The notes under the pieces were generated by a model. That model had not been told where the DNA came from. It saw only the letters and a list, made by a program, of their open reading frames with translations, and searched no databases. A stretch of 64,000 nt of DNA from Planctomycetaceae bacterium (GTDB lineage Bacteria > Planctomycetota > Planctomycetia > Planctomycetales > Planctomycetaceae): NCBI GenBank assembly GCA_021732975.1, contig JAKFWC010000024.1, positions 311,634 to 375,633 of the forward strand. Reading direction: 5' to 3'. Below, piece after piece: positions 8,391 through 18,522 of the stretch (position 1 is the first letter of the stretch; each line of letters starts with the position of its first letter). The position numbers and the translations under genes were made by a program.

Positions 8391-11300
8391 ATGATTCGCG
8401 AACGGAACCCCACAGAACAACGCACGGTCGTGGTCATTGGCAACGGGATGGTCGGCCATCGCTTTTGCGAACGGCTGATCGAGCGGGATACCGAAGGCCA
8501 ATACCGGATCGTTACGTTCTGCGAAGAACCCCGTGCGGCCTACGATCGCGTAGGTTTGAGCAAGTACTTCACGCATCGCGATGCCCAGCAGTTGATGATC
8601 GCCGATCCCGAGTGGTATGCCCGCTGCGGGATTGAACTGCACATCGGCGACAAAGCGGTTTCGATCGACCGATTGCAACGAACGGTGAAGTCGGCGCAGG
8701 GACGCACGATTCCGTACGACGTGCTGGTGCTCGCGACGGGGTCGTCGCCGTTCGTGCCACCGACTCCGGGAATCGATCAAGCCGGTGTGTTCGTCTACCG
8801 CACGATTGAAGACCTCGACCGCATGCTGGACTACGGCAGCCGGTCGAAGCGTGCGGCGGTCATTGGCGGAGGATTGCTCGGTCTGGAAGCGGCTAAAGCC
8901 GTGCTCGATATGGGCCTGGAAACTCACGTCATTGAGTTCGCACCACGGCTGATGCCGCGCCAGTTGGATGAACGCGGATCGCAAATCCTCGTCAACAAAA
9001 TCGAACAACTCGGTGCGAAGGTTCATCTCAACACGGCGACGAAACAAGTCCTTGGTGACGGTGCTGTTTCCGGGCTGCTGTTCAACAACGACACGCAGCT
9101 CGATGTTGAAATGGTCGTGGTTTCCGCGGGGATTCGCCCCCGTGATGAACTGGCGAAGGCCTGCGAACTCGATGTCGGTCCCCGCGGCGGCGTCATGGTC
9201 AACGACGCCCTGCAATGCAGCGATGCCCATATCTACGCGATTGGGGAAGTCGCGTTGCATCGCGGGATGATCTATGGTCTCGTCGCTCCCGGCTACGAAA
9301 TGGCCGACATTCTCGCCACAAACCTCACCGGTGGCAGCCGCACCTTCACCGGCGCGGATCTGTCGACGAAACTCAAGTTGATGGGGGTCGATGTCGCCTC
9401 TTTCGGTGAGTACGAGGCCGACATCAGCGTGGCGAAATCGCTGACGTTCGAGGATCCCATTGCCGGTGTCTACAAGAGGCTGCTGGTGACCTCCGATGGG
9501 CGGCATCTTCTCGGCGGCATGCTCGTCGGTGATGCCAATGACTTCACCAAACTCCTGTCATTAACTCGCAGTGGTAAGCCACTTCCTGGTCCCGCCCACG
9601 AACTGATTCTCGGCGTGAAATCCGAAGACGCCGCGGGTGACCTCGCTGACGATTGTCAGGTCTGTTCCTGCAATAACGTCACGAAGGCCGATATCTGCAC
9701 GGCGGTCGCCGGTGGTGCCGCGACACTTGGTGCTCTCAAGACCTGCACGCGGGCCGGAACCGGTTGCGGTGGCTGCATCCCGTTGGTAACGGACCTGCTG
9801 AACGCCGAACTGGCCAAGTCCGGAAAGACGATCGATCGCTCGCTGTGCGAACATTTTCCCTATTCGCGGCCGGAACTCTTTCAGATCGTCAAGGTTAAGG
9901 AGTACCGCAGCTTTGCCGCGGTTCTCGCGGGTCATGGACGCGGACATGGTTGTGAAATCTGCAAGCCGGCGGTGGCGTCGATTCTCGCCAGCTTGTGGAA
10001 CGAGCCGATTCTCGAAGGGGATCGCGACACACTTCAAGACACCAACGATCGCTTCCTCGCCAACATTCAACGCGGTGGCCTGTACTCCGTTGTCCCACGC
10101 GTCCCGGGGGGTGAAATCACGCCGGACAAACTCATCACGCTCGGCGTTGTCGCGAAGAAGTTCGGTCTCTATACGAAGATTACCGGGGGGCAACGGGTCG
10201 ATTTGTTTGGTGCTCCCGTCCATGAGTTGCCCGCCATTTGGGAAGATCTCGTCGCCGCCGGGTTTGAGAGCGGTCACGCTTACGGCAAGGCGTTGCGAAC
10301 GGTGAAAAGCTGCGTCGGCACGACGTGGTGTCGCTATGGCGTGGGTGATTCCGTTGGCTTCGCGATCCGCATCGAGAACCGTTACAAGGGTCTGCGTTCG
10401 CCACACAAATTGAAGTCGGCGGTGTCAGGATGCACGCGGGAATGTGCCGAAGCGCAGAGTAAAGACTTCGGCCTCATCGCGACCGAAAAGGGCTACAACC
10501 TGTACGTCTGCGGCAACGGCGGGACCAAGCCCCGGCATGCTGATCTCCTCGCGGGCGATCTCGATGAAGACACTTGCATCCGGTACATCGACCGTTTCCT
10601 GATGTACTACGTGACGACCGCCGATCGGTTGATGCGAACTTCTGTCTGGTTGGAAAAGATGGAAGGCGGCATCCAATACCTGCGCTCGGTGATCATCGAC
10701 GACCGGCTCGGCATTGCGGATGAGTTGGAAGCGATGATGCAGCGTGTGGTCGACACCTACCATTGCGAATGGGCGGAAGTCGTCAAAGACCCCGAACGCC
10801 GCCGCTTCTTCCAGCAGTTTGTGAACACCGATGCGACGGAACCGACGATCGAAATCGTGCATGAGCGCGGCCAACCCCGCCCTGCGGATTGGGCCAGCGA
10901 CACCATCGCCGTGACGGAACTCACGTTGCCGAACGGCAAGCCGTACGTGGCCCCGAAGGCGGATGACCGGACCTGGGTCCGCGTCGGCAAGGTCGAGGAT
11001 TTTCCTGTCGAAGGGGGTTCCGCGATCCGGTATGGCTATGCCCAACTCGCGGTTTTCCGGTTCAGCAGCCGCAACGAGTGGTACGCGACCTCAAACATGT
11101 GCCCGCACAAGCAGGAATTCGTACTCTCCCGCGGCTTGATCGGTGATGCTCAAGGTGAGCCGAAGGTCGCCTGCCCGCTGCATAAGAAGACGTTTTCGCT
11201 CCGCACGGGGGATTGCCTGAGCGGTGAACCGTATTCCATCGACACGTTCCCCGTGCGAATTGACGGCGACGACGTGATGCTGTTCCTGCCACCGCCGGGC

Positions 11301-11396
11301 AAGCTCGCCACGATGACGGCGATTGAACAACGGAATTGCCAGGATTCATGCTCATCGAATACGGAATGCCGTGAACTCGTCGGACTCGTCCTGTGA
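8391..11396 (+). CDS. nirB: Assimilatory nitrite reductase, NirB-NirD fusion
   Basis: This 1001-residue cytoplasmic enzyme reduces nitrite to ammonium with NAD(P)H. In order it has an FAD/NAD(P)H oxidoreductase (VVVIGNGMVGH near the start, the NAD site VIGGGLLGLEAA near 160), a BFD-like [2Fe-2S] domain (Cys425, Cys427, Cys459, Cys462), and sulfite/nitrite reductase domains with siroheme/[4Fe-4S] cysteines Cys641, Cys647, Cys681 and Cys685. A C-terminal Rieske-type NirD domain follows (Cys904-x-His906 and Cys928-x2-His931), which is usually a separate small subunit. ATG 8391 has GAGG 8 bases upstream and is preferred over the in-frame GTG at 8349. It is the first gene of the nitrate operon; the next gene begins 39 bases after its stop. 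A 38-residue tail follows the Rieske domain. Confidence 0.95.
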   Translation: MIRERNPTEQRTVVVIGNGMVGHRFCERLIERDTEGQYRIVTFCEEPRAAYDRVGLSKYFTHRDAQQLMIADPEWYARCGIELHIGDKAVSIDRLQRTVKSAQGRTIPYDVLVLATGSSPFVPPTPGIDQAGVFVYRTIEDLDRMLDYGSRSKRAAVIGGGLLGLEAAKAVLDMGLETHVIEFAPRLMPRQLDERGSQILVNKIEQLGAKVHLNTATKQVLGDGAVSGLLFNNDTQLDVEMVVVSAGIRPRDELAKACELDVGPRGGVMVNDALQCSDAHIYAIGEVALHRGMIYGLVAPGYEMADILATNLTGGSRTFTGADLSTKLKLMGVDVASFGEYEADISVAKSLTFEDPIAGVYKRLLVTSDGRHLLGGMLVGDANDFTKLLSLTRSGKPLPGPAHELILGVKSEDAAGDLADDCQVCSCNNVTKADICTAVAGGAATLGALKTCTRAGTGCGGCIPLVTDLLNAELAKSGKTIDRSLCEHFPYSRPELFQIVKVKEYRSFAAVLAGHGRGHGCEICKPAVASILASLWNEPILEGDRDTLQDTNDRFLANIQRGGLYSVVPRVPGGEITPDKLITLGVVAKKFGLYTKITGGQRVDLFGAPVHELPAIWEDLVAAGFESGHAYGKALRTVKSCVGTTWCRYGVGDSVGFAIRIENRYKGLRSPHKLKSAVSGCTRECAEAQSKDFGLIATEKGYNLYVCGNGGTKPRHADLLAGDLDEDTCIRYIDRFLMYYVTTADRLMRTSVWLEKMEGGIQYLRSVIIDDRLGIADELEAMMQRVVDTYHCEWAEVVKDPERRRFFQQFVNTDATEPTIEIVHERGQPRPADWASDTIAVTELTLPNGKPYVAPKADDRTWVRVGKVEDFPVEGGSAIRYGYAQLAVFRFSSRNEWYATSNMCPHKQEFVLSRGLIGDAQGEPKVACPLHKKTFSLRTGDCLSGEPYSIDTFPVRIDGDDVMLFLPPPGKLATMTAIEQRNCQDSCSSNTECRELVGLVL

Positions 11397-11435
11397 TGCG
11401 GACACAAGCCGCGGACCTGAATTGCTGATGTCGTC

Positions 11436-13007
11436 ATGATTGCTCCTTCCACATCACCGTTGCCGACGTTTGTCGAAGACTTGCTGCGCGAGCAGCAGGA
11501 CATGACGGCGGTGGAGCGGTTTGCGCTAGAGCACGCGGAGCTTGCCTCATCTCCGACCGAGCGACGTTATCGATCACTGTTGCCCGCCACGGCTCCACAA
11601 CCGGGACAGCAGTACGGCTTTGAGGTCGATCTGGATCGCTGCTCGGGTTGCAAGGCGTGTGTCACCGCCTGCCATGCGATGAACGGCCTCGATGACAATG
11701 AGACCTGGCGCGAGGTGGGCTTGCTCATCGGCGGTTCTTTTTCGCTCCCGGTTCTGCAACACGTCACGACGGCATGCCATCACTGTGTGGAACCGGGTTG
11801 TATGTCCGCGTGTCCCACACTCGCTTACGAGAAAGACCCCGTCACCGGCATCGTGAAGCATCTCGACGATCAATGCTTCGGCTGCCAATACTGCGTTTTG
11901 GCTTGTCCCTATGAAGTTCCCAAGTTTCATGCGGCGAAGGGAATTGTTCGCAAGTGCGACATGTGCTCGTCGCGGTTGAAGGCTGGCGAAGCCCCCGCGT
12001 GCGTCCAGGCCTGCCCGCATGAGGCGATTCGCATCTCGTTGGTGGACATCGCCGGGCTTCGTCGCGATGTGGCAACAAACGACTTCCTGCCGACCGCTCC
12101 GTCCGCCCGGTTCACCATCCCCACGACAAAGTATGTCACGGAACGGGCTGGAGGAACCGAACTACGATCGGGCGACGAAGATGTCGACACGCCGGAGCAC
12201 AATCATGTGCCGCTGATGGTCATGCTGGTGCTGTCGCAAGTCGCGGTCGGACTGTTCATCGCCGGTGCCGTCACAACGACTTCCGCACGCATGGAACTGC
12301 TCGCGGCAGGTTGGCTGTTCGGCCTCGGGGCGATTGTGACGGCAACGGCTCACCTGGGGCGTCCCTGGTTAGCGTATCGAGCCGTGCTCGGTTGGCGGAC
12401 GAGTTGGCTCAGCCGGGAAATCATCGCTTTCGGTGCATTGCAAGCCGTGGCGACGGTGGCTGTCGTCTGTGCCACCGAAGCGGAACAACTCGGCGCGGCA
12501 GCGGCCGACGGAATCGCCTGGCTGACCGTGGTGATGGGACTGACGGCCGTGTGGTGCTCGGCAATGATTTATGCCGTCACTCCACGAACGTACTGGGCAT
12601 TGCCGTACACCGCGACCAAATTCTTCGGCACGACAATGCTCGTGGCGGCGCTCGCCAGCGGGCTCGTGGGTACTGGAGGCACGATGGCCTTCAGCGTCGT
12701 CTCGCTGGTGGCCTTGGTCAAACTTATCGTGGAAAGCCGACAGCGGCACGCTCCCGGAGATGATCGTTGGGCAGAGCGCTCTTCGCGATTGCTGTACGGT
12801 CCGCTGCGCGATGCCTGGATCGTGCGCTGCGGTCTCTTGATGCTCTTTGGCATTGTGGGGCCAATGCTGCTGGCGAGTGCACATCCATCATCGACAGTCG
12901 CCGGTGGTCTGATCGCCATCGGTTGTCTGGCCGCGGAATTCTGCGAACGGGCGTTGTTCTTTCGCGCCGCCGCGGCACCACGGATGCCTCGGGGGATCGC
13001 CGGATGA
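11436..13007 (+). CDS. DmsB-DmsC fusion: four-cluster ferredoxin joined to a quinol-oxidising membrane anchor
   Basis: This 523-residue protein joins two subunits that are normally separate. Residues about 60-220 are a DmsB/NarH-like electron-transfer subunit with four cysteine clusters: [11 protein letters not shown] from Cys69, [26 protein letters not shown], and CDMC with CVQACP. Residues about 258-515 form roughly eight membrane helices of DmsC type, starting [20 protein letters not shown]. By analogy with DMSO reductase it would take electrons from membrane quinol and pass them to a molybdopterin subunit. The only candidate is NasA, whose start overlaps this stop in an ATGA. This would make nitrate assimilation quinol-linked rather than ferredoxin- or NADH-linked, which is inference. 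Start is ATG 11436. Confidence 0.88.
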   Translation: MIAPSTSPLPTFVEDLLREQQDMTAVERFALEHAELASSPTERRYRSLLPATAPQPGQQYGFEVDLDRCSGCKACVTACHAMNGLDDNETWREVGLLIGGSFSLPVLQHVTTACHHCVEPGCMSACPTLAYEKDPVTGIVKHLDDQCFGCQYCVLACPYEVPKFHAAKGIVRKCDMCSSRLKAGEAPACVQACPHEAIRISLVDIAGLRRDVATNDFLPTAPSARFTIPTTKYVTERAGGTELRSGDEDVDTPEHNHVPLMVMLVLSQVAVGLFIAGAVTTTSARMELLAAGWLFGLGAIVTATAHLGRPWLAYRAVLGWRTSWLSREIIAFGALQAVATVAVVCATEAEQLGAAAADGIAWLTVVMGLTAVWCSAMIYAVTPRTYWALPYTATKFFGTTMLVAALASGLVGTGGTMAFSVVSLVALVKLIVESRQRHAPGDDRWAERSSRLLYGPLRDAWIVRCGLLMLFGIVGPMLLASAHPSSTVAGGLIAIGCLAAEFCERALFFRAAAAPRMPRGIAG

Positions 13008-15292
13008 GCACGATCACCCCGCCCCCCACCTCGACATTCTGGGAGACCGCTCGCGAATGGCTGCATCAGCGGGATGGCGTCCTCTCGCGCGAACTGCTGC
13101 TCGAACCGAGTCGCTTCGGCCTCGGTCAATTGCCCTCGCGGCTGCAACCCGATGCGGTGGCTCAATCGACATGCGGGTTCTGCTCGACGGGTTGCAGTTT
13201 ACAGATTCATCTCAAAAACGGTGAAGCAATCGGTCTGTCGCCCAGCGGTGACTATCCAGTGAATCTTGGGATGGCCTGCCCCAAGGGCTGGGAAGCATTA
13301 ACCGTTCTGGATTCTTCCGAGCGGGCCACAGTGCCGCTGTTACGGAATGCTTCCGGGCAATTGACGCCGGTTGATTGGTCGACCGCCGCGCGCACCTTCG
13401 TCGACGGCGTGCGCGCGGTGCAAGCTCAGCACGGACCGGATTCGTTCGCCTTTCTTGGAACCGGGCAAATGCCGACCGAAGAACTGGCGTTCTACGGCGC
13501 TCTGGCCAAGTTCGGCTTGGGAATGGTGCACGGCGACGCGAATACGCGGCAATGCATGGCGACCTCCGCTGTGGCTTACAAACAAGCCTTTGGATTCGAC
13601 GCCCCGCCGTTCACCTACGCCGATTTTGAGCAGTCCGATGTGCTGATCTTCATCGGCGCAAACCCCTGCATCGCTCATCCCATCCTTTGGGAACGGGTGA
13701 TGCGGAATACGCTGCGGCCGGAAATCATCGTCATCGATCCGCGCCGCACGGAAACAGCGATGCAGGCGACCCAACACCTGGCGATCCAACCGAAAGGCGA
13801 TCTCACGCTGCTGTATGGAGTGGCGAACATTCTGATCGAGCGCGGATGGATCGACCGCGACTTCCTTGAATCTCACACCGCGGGATTTGAAGAATTCGCC
13901 GATTTCGTGCGGGATTATCCGCTCGACAGAGTCGTCCGCGAGACCGGATTAACGGCCACTGAAATCGAAAAGCTGGTCGCCGCGATTCATCAAGGCAAGG
14001 CGGTTTCGATCTGGTGGACGATGGGCGTCAACCAAAGCTATCAGGGCGTACGAACCGCGCAGGCCATCATCAACCTCTGCCTGATGACCGGGAATATCGG
14101 CCGGCCGGGAACGGGTCCGAATTCGATTACCGGCCAATGCAATGCGATGGGTTCGCGGTTGTTCGGCAACACGTCCTCCATGCTGGGGGGACGGGACTTC
14201 ACCGTCGCCGAGCATCGCCGCGAAGTGGCCTCCCTGCTGAAGATCGACGAAGCCTGCGTCCCTTCACGATCGAGTTGGGCCTATCCGGAGATTCTCGAGG
14301 GCGTCCGCCGCGGTGAAATCAAAGGCTTGTGGATTGTCGCGACGAATCCCTCGCATTCGTGGATTGACCAGGACGGTTTTGCCGCGCTTCGTGAGCAACT
14401 CGATTTCCTCGTCGTACAGGACATGTATGCGACTACGGAAACGGCGGCCATCGCTGATCTCGTCTTGCCGGCAGCGGGTTGGGGAGAAAAGGACGGAACG
14501 TTCATTAACTCGGAACGACGGATCGGCGTGATTCGCAAAGTGAAACGCGCACCGGGACAAGCGCTGGCCGACTTCGCCATTTTCCGGCTCCTCGCCGAAG
14601 CGGCCGATTGTGGGGCGATGTTCCGCGAATGGTCCACGCCCGAGGCCGTGTTCGCCATCCTGCAACGCCTGTCGATCGGTCGGCCGTGCGACATCAGCGG
14701 CATCAATGGATACGCCATGCTCGACCAGCAAGGGGGAATCCAATGGCCATATCCTGCGAGCTCGACGACGCCGACAACCGAACGCCGATTGTTTGCCGAC
14801 CGCCGTTTCTTCACGGCCGACGAGCGTGCCAAGTTCCTCTTTGATCCCGTGCGACCCCTTCCCGAAGTGTGCGATGCGGAGTACCCGTTACTGCTCATGA
14901 CCGGGCGCGGTTCCGTCGCCCAATGGCACACCGAAACGCGGACCCGGCAGTCCGCGGTATTGCGAAAATTGTCACCATCGGGGTTGGCGTTGGAGATCCA
15001 TCCGGCCGATGCCGCGGCCGTTGGCATTGAGCCTCAAGACCAGGTGCTGGTGACCTCGCGACGCGGACAGATCACGGTGACGGCCTTTCTGACCGAAACC
15101 GTCGGTCGCGGTCGCGTTTTCCTGCCGATGCATGATCCTCGCGTGAACCAGTTGACCCATGCCGTGTTCGATCCCCATTCCCGACAGCCCTCGTACAAGG
15201 ACTGCGCGGTTTCTGTAACGTCCGCGGATCGTGCGCCCCGATCCGCGGGTCCCGACCGACTTGCTTCTTATCCTTCAAAGGTCTTGAGATGA
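13004..15292 (+). CDS. nasA: Assimilatory nitrate reductase, molybdopterin catalytic subunit
   Basis: This 762-residue protein reduces nitrate to nitrite at a Mo-bis-MGD site. An N-terminal [4Fe-4S] cluster is ligated by Cys57, Cys60, Cys64 and Cys92 (CGFCSTGC, then [10 protein letters not shown]). Molybdopterin oxidoreductase signatures follow, such as [47 protein letters not shown] and [17 protein letters not shown]. The C-terminal dinucleotide-binding barrel has [20 protein letters not shown]. No Tat signal is present, so it is cytoplasmic. About 45 residues precede the usual start of the FeS domain. There is no C-terminal [2Fe-2S] domain, so it needs a separate electron donor, plausibly the overlapping DmsBC-like gene. 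The start is ATG 13004; the longer frame from 12767 only overlaps the upstream gene. Confidence 0.93.
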   Translation: MSTITPPPTSTFWETAREWLHQRDGVLSRELLLEPSRFGLGQLPSRLQPDAVAQSTCGFCSTGCSLQIHLKNGEAIGLSPSGDYPVNLGMACPKGWEALTVLDSSERATVPLLRNASGQLTPVDWSTAARTFVDGVRAVQAQHGPDSFAFLGTGQMPTEELAFYGALAKFGLGMVHGDANTRQCMATSAVAYKQAFGFDAPPFTYADFEQSDVLIFIGANPCIAHPILWERVMRNTLRPEIIVIDPRRTETAMQATQHLAIQPKGDLTLLYGVANILIERGWIDRDFLESHTAGFEEFADFVRDYPLDRVVRETGLTATEIEKLVAAIHQGKAVSIWWTMGVNQSYQGVRTAQAIINLCLMTGNIGRPGTGPNSITGQCNAMGSRLFGNTSSMLGGRDFTVAEHRREVASLLKIDEACVPSRSSWAYPEILEGVRRGEIKGLWIVATNPSHSWIDQDGFAALREQLDFLVVQDMYATTETAAIADLVLPAAGWGEKDGTFINSERRIGVIRKVKRAPGQALADFAIFRLLAEAADCGAMFREWSTPEAVFAILQRLSIGRPCDISGINGYAMLDQQGGIQWPYPASSTTPTTERRLFADRRFFTADERAKFLFDPVRPLPEVCDAEYPLLLMTGRGSVAQWHTETRTRQSAVLRKLSPSGLALEIHPADAAAVGIEPQDQVLVTSRRGQITVTAFLTETVGRGRVFLPMHDPRVNQLTHAVFDPHSRQPSYKDCAVSVTSADRAPRSAGPDRLASYPSKVLR

Positions 15293-16716
15293 CGGAATCC
15301 TGCTCGTATCCGATCGAATCCTTGCCGGGCGCGCCGATGACATCGAAGGTCACGCTTCCGCGTGTTCCCTATCCGCTGGACATCGACGAACTGCCACCCC
15401 TGAAACCGCCGGCCCCTGAGCCGGAATGGACGCCGGACAACATTTCCCGGCGGCGGTTCCTCGGCGCGGTGATCGGTGGTGTCGGTGCCGCCGTGACGCT
15501 CAGCGGTTGCAGCGACTCAAGCAGTTCCACCACTCCCATCGGTCAAACCCCGGTGGGCAGCATTGCCGGTGAAGGCCCCGAAGTCACCGACATCAAGTTC
15601 GGCATCATCGCGCTGACCGATTGCTCGCCGATCGTCATCGCCCATGAGAAAGGCTTCTTCAAGAAGTACGGCATCAACTCCACGGTCGCCAAACAAGCCA
15701 GTTGGGCAGCCATTCGGGATTCACTCTCCAACGGCGATATTCAAGCGACGCACATGCTGATCGGCATGCCGCTCGCATCAACGATCGGCCTGCTCGGCTC
15801 ACCCAAGATGCCGATGGTGGCGCCATGGTTGCTCAATCGCAACGGGCAGGCCATCACTCTGAAAGCCGATCTGAAAGGGAAGGTCGCGGAAGATCCGAAG
15901 GCACTGAAACCCTTCGTGGATGAAGCAAAGGCCAAGGAAACGCCGATGACATTCGCGATGACGTTTCCGCCGGGGACGCATGCGATGTGGATGCGGTACT
16001 TCCTCGCTGAGGGGGGGATTCATCCTGATACCGATGTGGCCCTCGTCACCATTCCGCCGCCGCAGATGGTGCAGAACATGAAGATCGGCAAGATGGACGG
16101 CTACTGCGTCGGCGAGCCGTGGAATGCCCGCGCGATCAAGGAAGAGATCGGCTACACGGCGATTACCACGCAGGACATGTGGAAGGATCACCCGGAAAAG
16201 GTGTGTGCTTTCACCGAGGAATTCGCGGCGAAGAATCCCAAGACCGTGAAGGCTGTGCTGAAAGCTCTGCACGAAGCCAGCGTCTGGCTCGACGATCTCG
16301 GAAACCGCGAAGAACAGTCGAAGATCGTGGCCGGTCCGAACTATATCAATTGCCCGTCGGACCTGATTCTCGGTCGGTTGCTCGGCAAGTACGACTACGG
16401 CGACGGCCGGATGAAGGATGATCCGAACTACATGATCTTTAGCGAACGGAACTGCAACTACCCGCAGGCGAAATACGCCGTGTGGTGGCTCACACAATTC
16501 CGCCGCTGGGGCATGGTGGATGGCAAGCCCGACTACGAGGGAATCGCCAAACAGGTGATGCGGGCCGATCTGTACGAAGAAGCCATGAAAGAAATCGGCT
16601 ACGCCCATGGCGGCGCGAACGCGGAGCCCGAGACGCTCTTCGATGGGAAAGTCTTCGATCCGGCCCAGCCCGAAGAGTACGCACAGAGTTTTGCGATTCA
16701 CAGCCGCAAGGGTTAA
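15289..16716 (+). CDS. nrtA: Nitrate/nitrite ABC transporter substrate-binding lipoprotein
   Basis: This 475-residue protein would bind nitrate or nitrite on the outer face of the cytoplasmic membrane. It is a NrtA/CmpA-type solute receptor: [20 protein letters not shown] near 105, [18 protein letters not shown] near 225 and [14 protein letters not shown] near 270. It carries a twin-arginine motif SRRRFL at 53-58, followed by a hydrophobic segment and a lipobox LSGC with Cys74, so it is probably Tat-exported and lipid-anchored. The 52 residues before the Tat motif are unusually long. A second in-frame ATG at 15337 would shorten them. Its start overlaps the nasA stop (ATGA). Confidence 0.93.
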   Translation: MTESCSYPIESLPGAPMTSKVTLPRVPYPLDIDELPPLKPPAPEPEWTPDNISRRRFLGAVIGGVGAAVTLSGCSDSSSSTTPIGQTPVGSIAGEGPEVTDIKFGIIALTDCSPIVIAHEKGFFKKYGINSTVAKQASWAAIRDSLSNGDIQATHMLIGMPLASTIGLLGSPKMPMVAPWLLNRNGQAITLKADLKGKVAEDPKALKPFVDEAKAKETPMTFAMTFPPGTHAMWMRYFLAEGGIHPDTDVALVTIPPPQMVQNMKIGKMDGYCVGEPWNARAIKEEIGYTAITTQDMWKDHPEKVCAFTEEFAAKNPKTVKAVLKALHEASVWLDDLGNREEQSKIVAGPNYINCPSDLILGRLLGKYDYGDGRMKDDPNYMIFSERNCNYPQAKYAVWWLTQFRRWGMVDGKPDYEGIAKQVMRADLYEEAMKEIGYAHGGANAEPETLFDGKVFDPAQPEEYAQSFAIHSRKG

Positions 16717-16728
16717 TGCCACATCCTT

Positions 16729-16785
16729 CGCTTGCGCTTTGCAGGATCACACAGTCCACGCGCTACCATCCGCAAAGCGCGAGCG
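16729..16785. repeat. Inverted repeat in the nrtA-nrtB gap, GCAAAGCGCNAGCG family
   Basis: CGCTTGCGCTTTGC (16729-16742) pairs with GCAAAGCGCGAGCG (16772-16785), 13 of 14 bases, across 29 bases. Related copies lie at 17611-17624 and 57179-57192. It may reduce read-through or protect the upstream mRNA. Confidence 0.7.
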
Positions 16786-16802
16786 CCGTTAAGAAATAAA
16801 TC

Positions 16803-17579
16803 ATGAACGACCGTCGGTTCGCGTTCGATTGGCTGATTCTGCCGCTGCTGGGTGTCGTGGCCTGCCTGATTCTGTGGTCGCTCTCGTCCGCAACGTGGGC
16901 GCCAAAGCTGCCGTCACCATGGAAGACATGGGAGATGAGCCGCGTCTACGTGGTGGAGCCGTTTGCCAAGCGCGGCGAACTGGATCAGGGCATCCTGCGC
17001 TTCACGTGGTACTCGCTGATTCTCGTGGCGAAGGGCTACTTCCTGTCGCTGCTGATCGCCACGCCGCTGGGTTTTCTGCTGGGCATGTCGAAGATGCTTA
17101 CCCGCACGTTTGACCCGGTAATTCAATTTCTCAAGCCGGTTTCGCCACTCGCGTGGTTGCCGCTGGGGCTCGTCCTCTTTGGCAAATCAGAGCCGGCCGC
17201 GATCTTCACGATTGCGCTCTGCTCGATGTGGCCGACGGTCGTGAACACGGCGATGGGGGTCCGCGCGATTCCGCAGGATTATCTCAACGTTGCCAAGGTA
17301 CTGCAGTTGTCCCGTTGGAAACTGCTGTGGAAGGTGATGATCCCGGCGACGCTGCCGTACATGTTTACGGGCTTTCGTTTAAGCCTCGGCATTGCCTGGC
17401 TGGTGATCGTTGCTGCGGAGATGCTCACCGGTGTCCCCGGCGTCGGCGGCTTCCTTTGGCAGGAATACAACAGCCTGATCTATGAACATATCCTGCTCTG
17501 CATTCTCACCATCGGTCTCGTCGGCTTCATACTCGATCGCTTGATGAGTGTGATCGAAGCGAGATTTAAGACCGCGTAG
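16803..17579 (+). CDS. nrtB: Nitrate ABC transporter permease
   Basis: This 258-residue inner-membrane protein has about six hydrophobic segments (first at 9-28: [20 protein letters not shown]). It carries the NrtB/SsuC-type cytoplasmic coupling region in [20 protein letters not shown] near 175-195, the site that contacts the ATPases. [20 protein letters not shown] near 105 is typical of the family. It lies between the receptor and ATPase genes, 86 bases after nrtA. Two such permeases or a homodimer would form the channel; only one permease gene is present, so a homodimer is expected. Confidence 0.92.
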   Translation: MNDRRFAFDWLILPLLGVVACLILWSLSSATWAPKLPSPWKTWEMSRVYVVEPFAKRGELDQGILRFTWYSLILVAKGYFLSLLIATPLGFLLGMSKMLTRTFDPVIQFLKPVSPLAWLPLGLVLFGKSEPAAIFTIALCSMWPTVVNTAMGVRAIPQDYLNVAKVLQLSRWKLLWKVMIPATLPYMFTGFRLSLGIAWLVIVAAEMLTGVPGVGGFLWQEYNSLIYEHILLCILTIGLVGFILDRLMSVIEARFKTA

Positions 17580-17590
17580 GGCGGTTTTTG
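17571..17590 (+). terminator. Possible attenuator at the end of nrtB
   Basis: ACCGC (17571-17575) and GCGGT (17581-17585) enclose GTAGG and are followed by TTTT. The nrtB stop codon lies in the loop. The stem is short, so termination would be partial at best, perhaps lowering ATPase expression relative to the receptor. Confidence 0.35.
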
Positions 17591-17610
17591 AAGTGTGAGT
17601 CCGGTGGCCC

Positions 17611-17624
17611 GCAAAGCGCCAGCG
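17611..17624. repeat. Single copy of GCAAAGCGCNAGCG repeat unit
   Basis: GCAAAGCGCCAGCG in the nrtB-nrtC gap repeats the unit seen at 16772-16785 and 57179-57192. No inverted partner is adjacent. Confidence 0.5.
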
Positions 17625-17653
17625 TACTTGTTGTCTGTGAAAGAAAAACAAAC

Positions 17654-18475
17654 ATGTCCCATCCTTTGCTGGAACTACGCGGTGTGGGCAAGTCGTTCGC
17701 GGGTGTGGAAGTCCTGCGCAATGTGAATCTCACCATCAACCGAGGCGAGTTTGTCGCCATGGTCGGCTTCTCCGGTGCGGGGAAGACGACGTTGATGTCG
17801 CTCATCGCTGGATTACTCTCCCCCGATACCGGGGAAATCCTGCTCAACGGCAAGCCCATCACCGGACCAGGCCCCGACCGCGGCGTCGTTTTTCAGAACT
17901 ATTCGCTGCTGCCGTGGTTAACGGTCACCGAAAACATCGCCCTCGCCGTCGATCAAATCTTTCCCACATGGACCCGAGAACAACGCGCCAATCACGTCGC
18001 CAAGTTTATTGCGATGGTGAATCTGACTCCGGCGGCCAAGAAGCGGCCGGCACAGCTTTCCGGGGGCATGCGTCAGCGCGTCGCCGTCGCCCGGGCGCTG
18101 GCCATGGATCCCGAGATTCTGCTGCTCGACGAACCGTTAAGCGCCCTCGATGCCCTGACCCGCGGCACGTTGCAAGACGAGATCGAACGCATCTGGGAGC
18201 AGGATCAAAAGACCGTTTTTCTGATCACGAACGATGTGGACGAAGCGATCCTGCTCGCCGATCGCATCGTGCCGCTCACCGACCGCCCGGCGGCAACGCT
18301 CGGGCCATCGTTCCCGGTGACAATTGAACGGCCGCGCGATCGACAACGCTTGAATCACGATCCGCGGCTGAAACTTCTTCGGCGTGAGATCAACGATTGG
18401 CTGCTGACCATCGGTCGCCGAAAGCCCGCAGTACAGCAGACAGAGCGACGACTTCCGGCGCTGGCAGTTCATTAG
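17654..18475 (+). CDS. nrtC: Nitrate ABC transporter ATPase (NrtC-like, short form)
   Basis: This 273-residue cytoplasmic ATPase has Walker [10 protein letters not shown] (38-46), Q-loop [10 protein letters not shown], signature LSGGMRQRV and Walker B ILLLDEP. The switch (H-loop) histidine is replaced by asparagine in [16 protein letters not shown]; the codon reads AAC. It lacks the C-terminal NrtA-like regulatory domain that makes cyanobacterial NrtC about 660 residues (known of that family). I chose ATG 17654; the frame from 17588 would begin in the attenuator region. Together with NrtD it would form a heterodimeric motor in which this subunit's site may be degenerate. Confidence 0.9.
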   Translation: MSHPLLELRGVGKSFAGVEVLRNVNLTINRGEFVAMVGFSGAGKTTLMSLIAGLLSPDTGEILLNGKPITGPGPDRGVVFQNYSLLPWLTVTENIALAVDQIFPTWTREQRANHVAKFIAMVNLTPAAKKRPAQLSGGMRQRVAVARALAMDPEILLLDEPLSALDALTRGTLQDEIERIWEQDQKTVFLITNDVDEAILLADRIVPLTDRPAATLGPSFPVTIERPRDRQRLNHDPRLKLLRREINDWLLTIGRRKPAVQQTERRLPALAVH

Positions 18476-18522
18476 ACAAACCGCTTCAAGCCTCCCGATA
18501 AAAGTTTGACAGGAGTACGGTC

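Noticed and set aside
8328-9506. 392-residue open frame on the minus strand inside nirBD
   Set aside because: It is antisense to the conserved FAD/NAD domain, has no recognisable motif and arises from the codon bias of the real gene.
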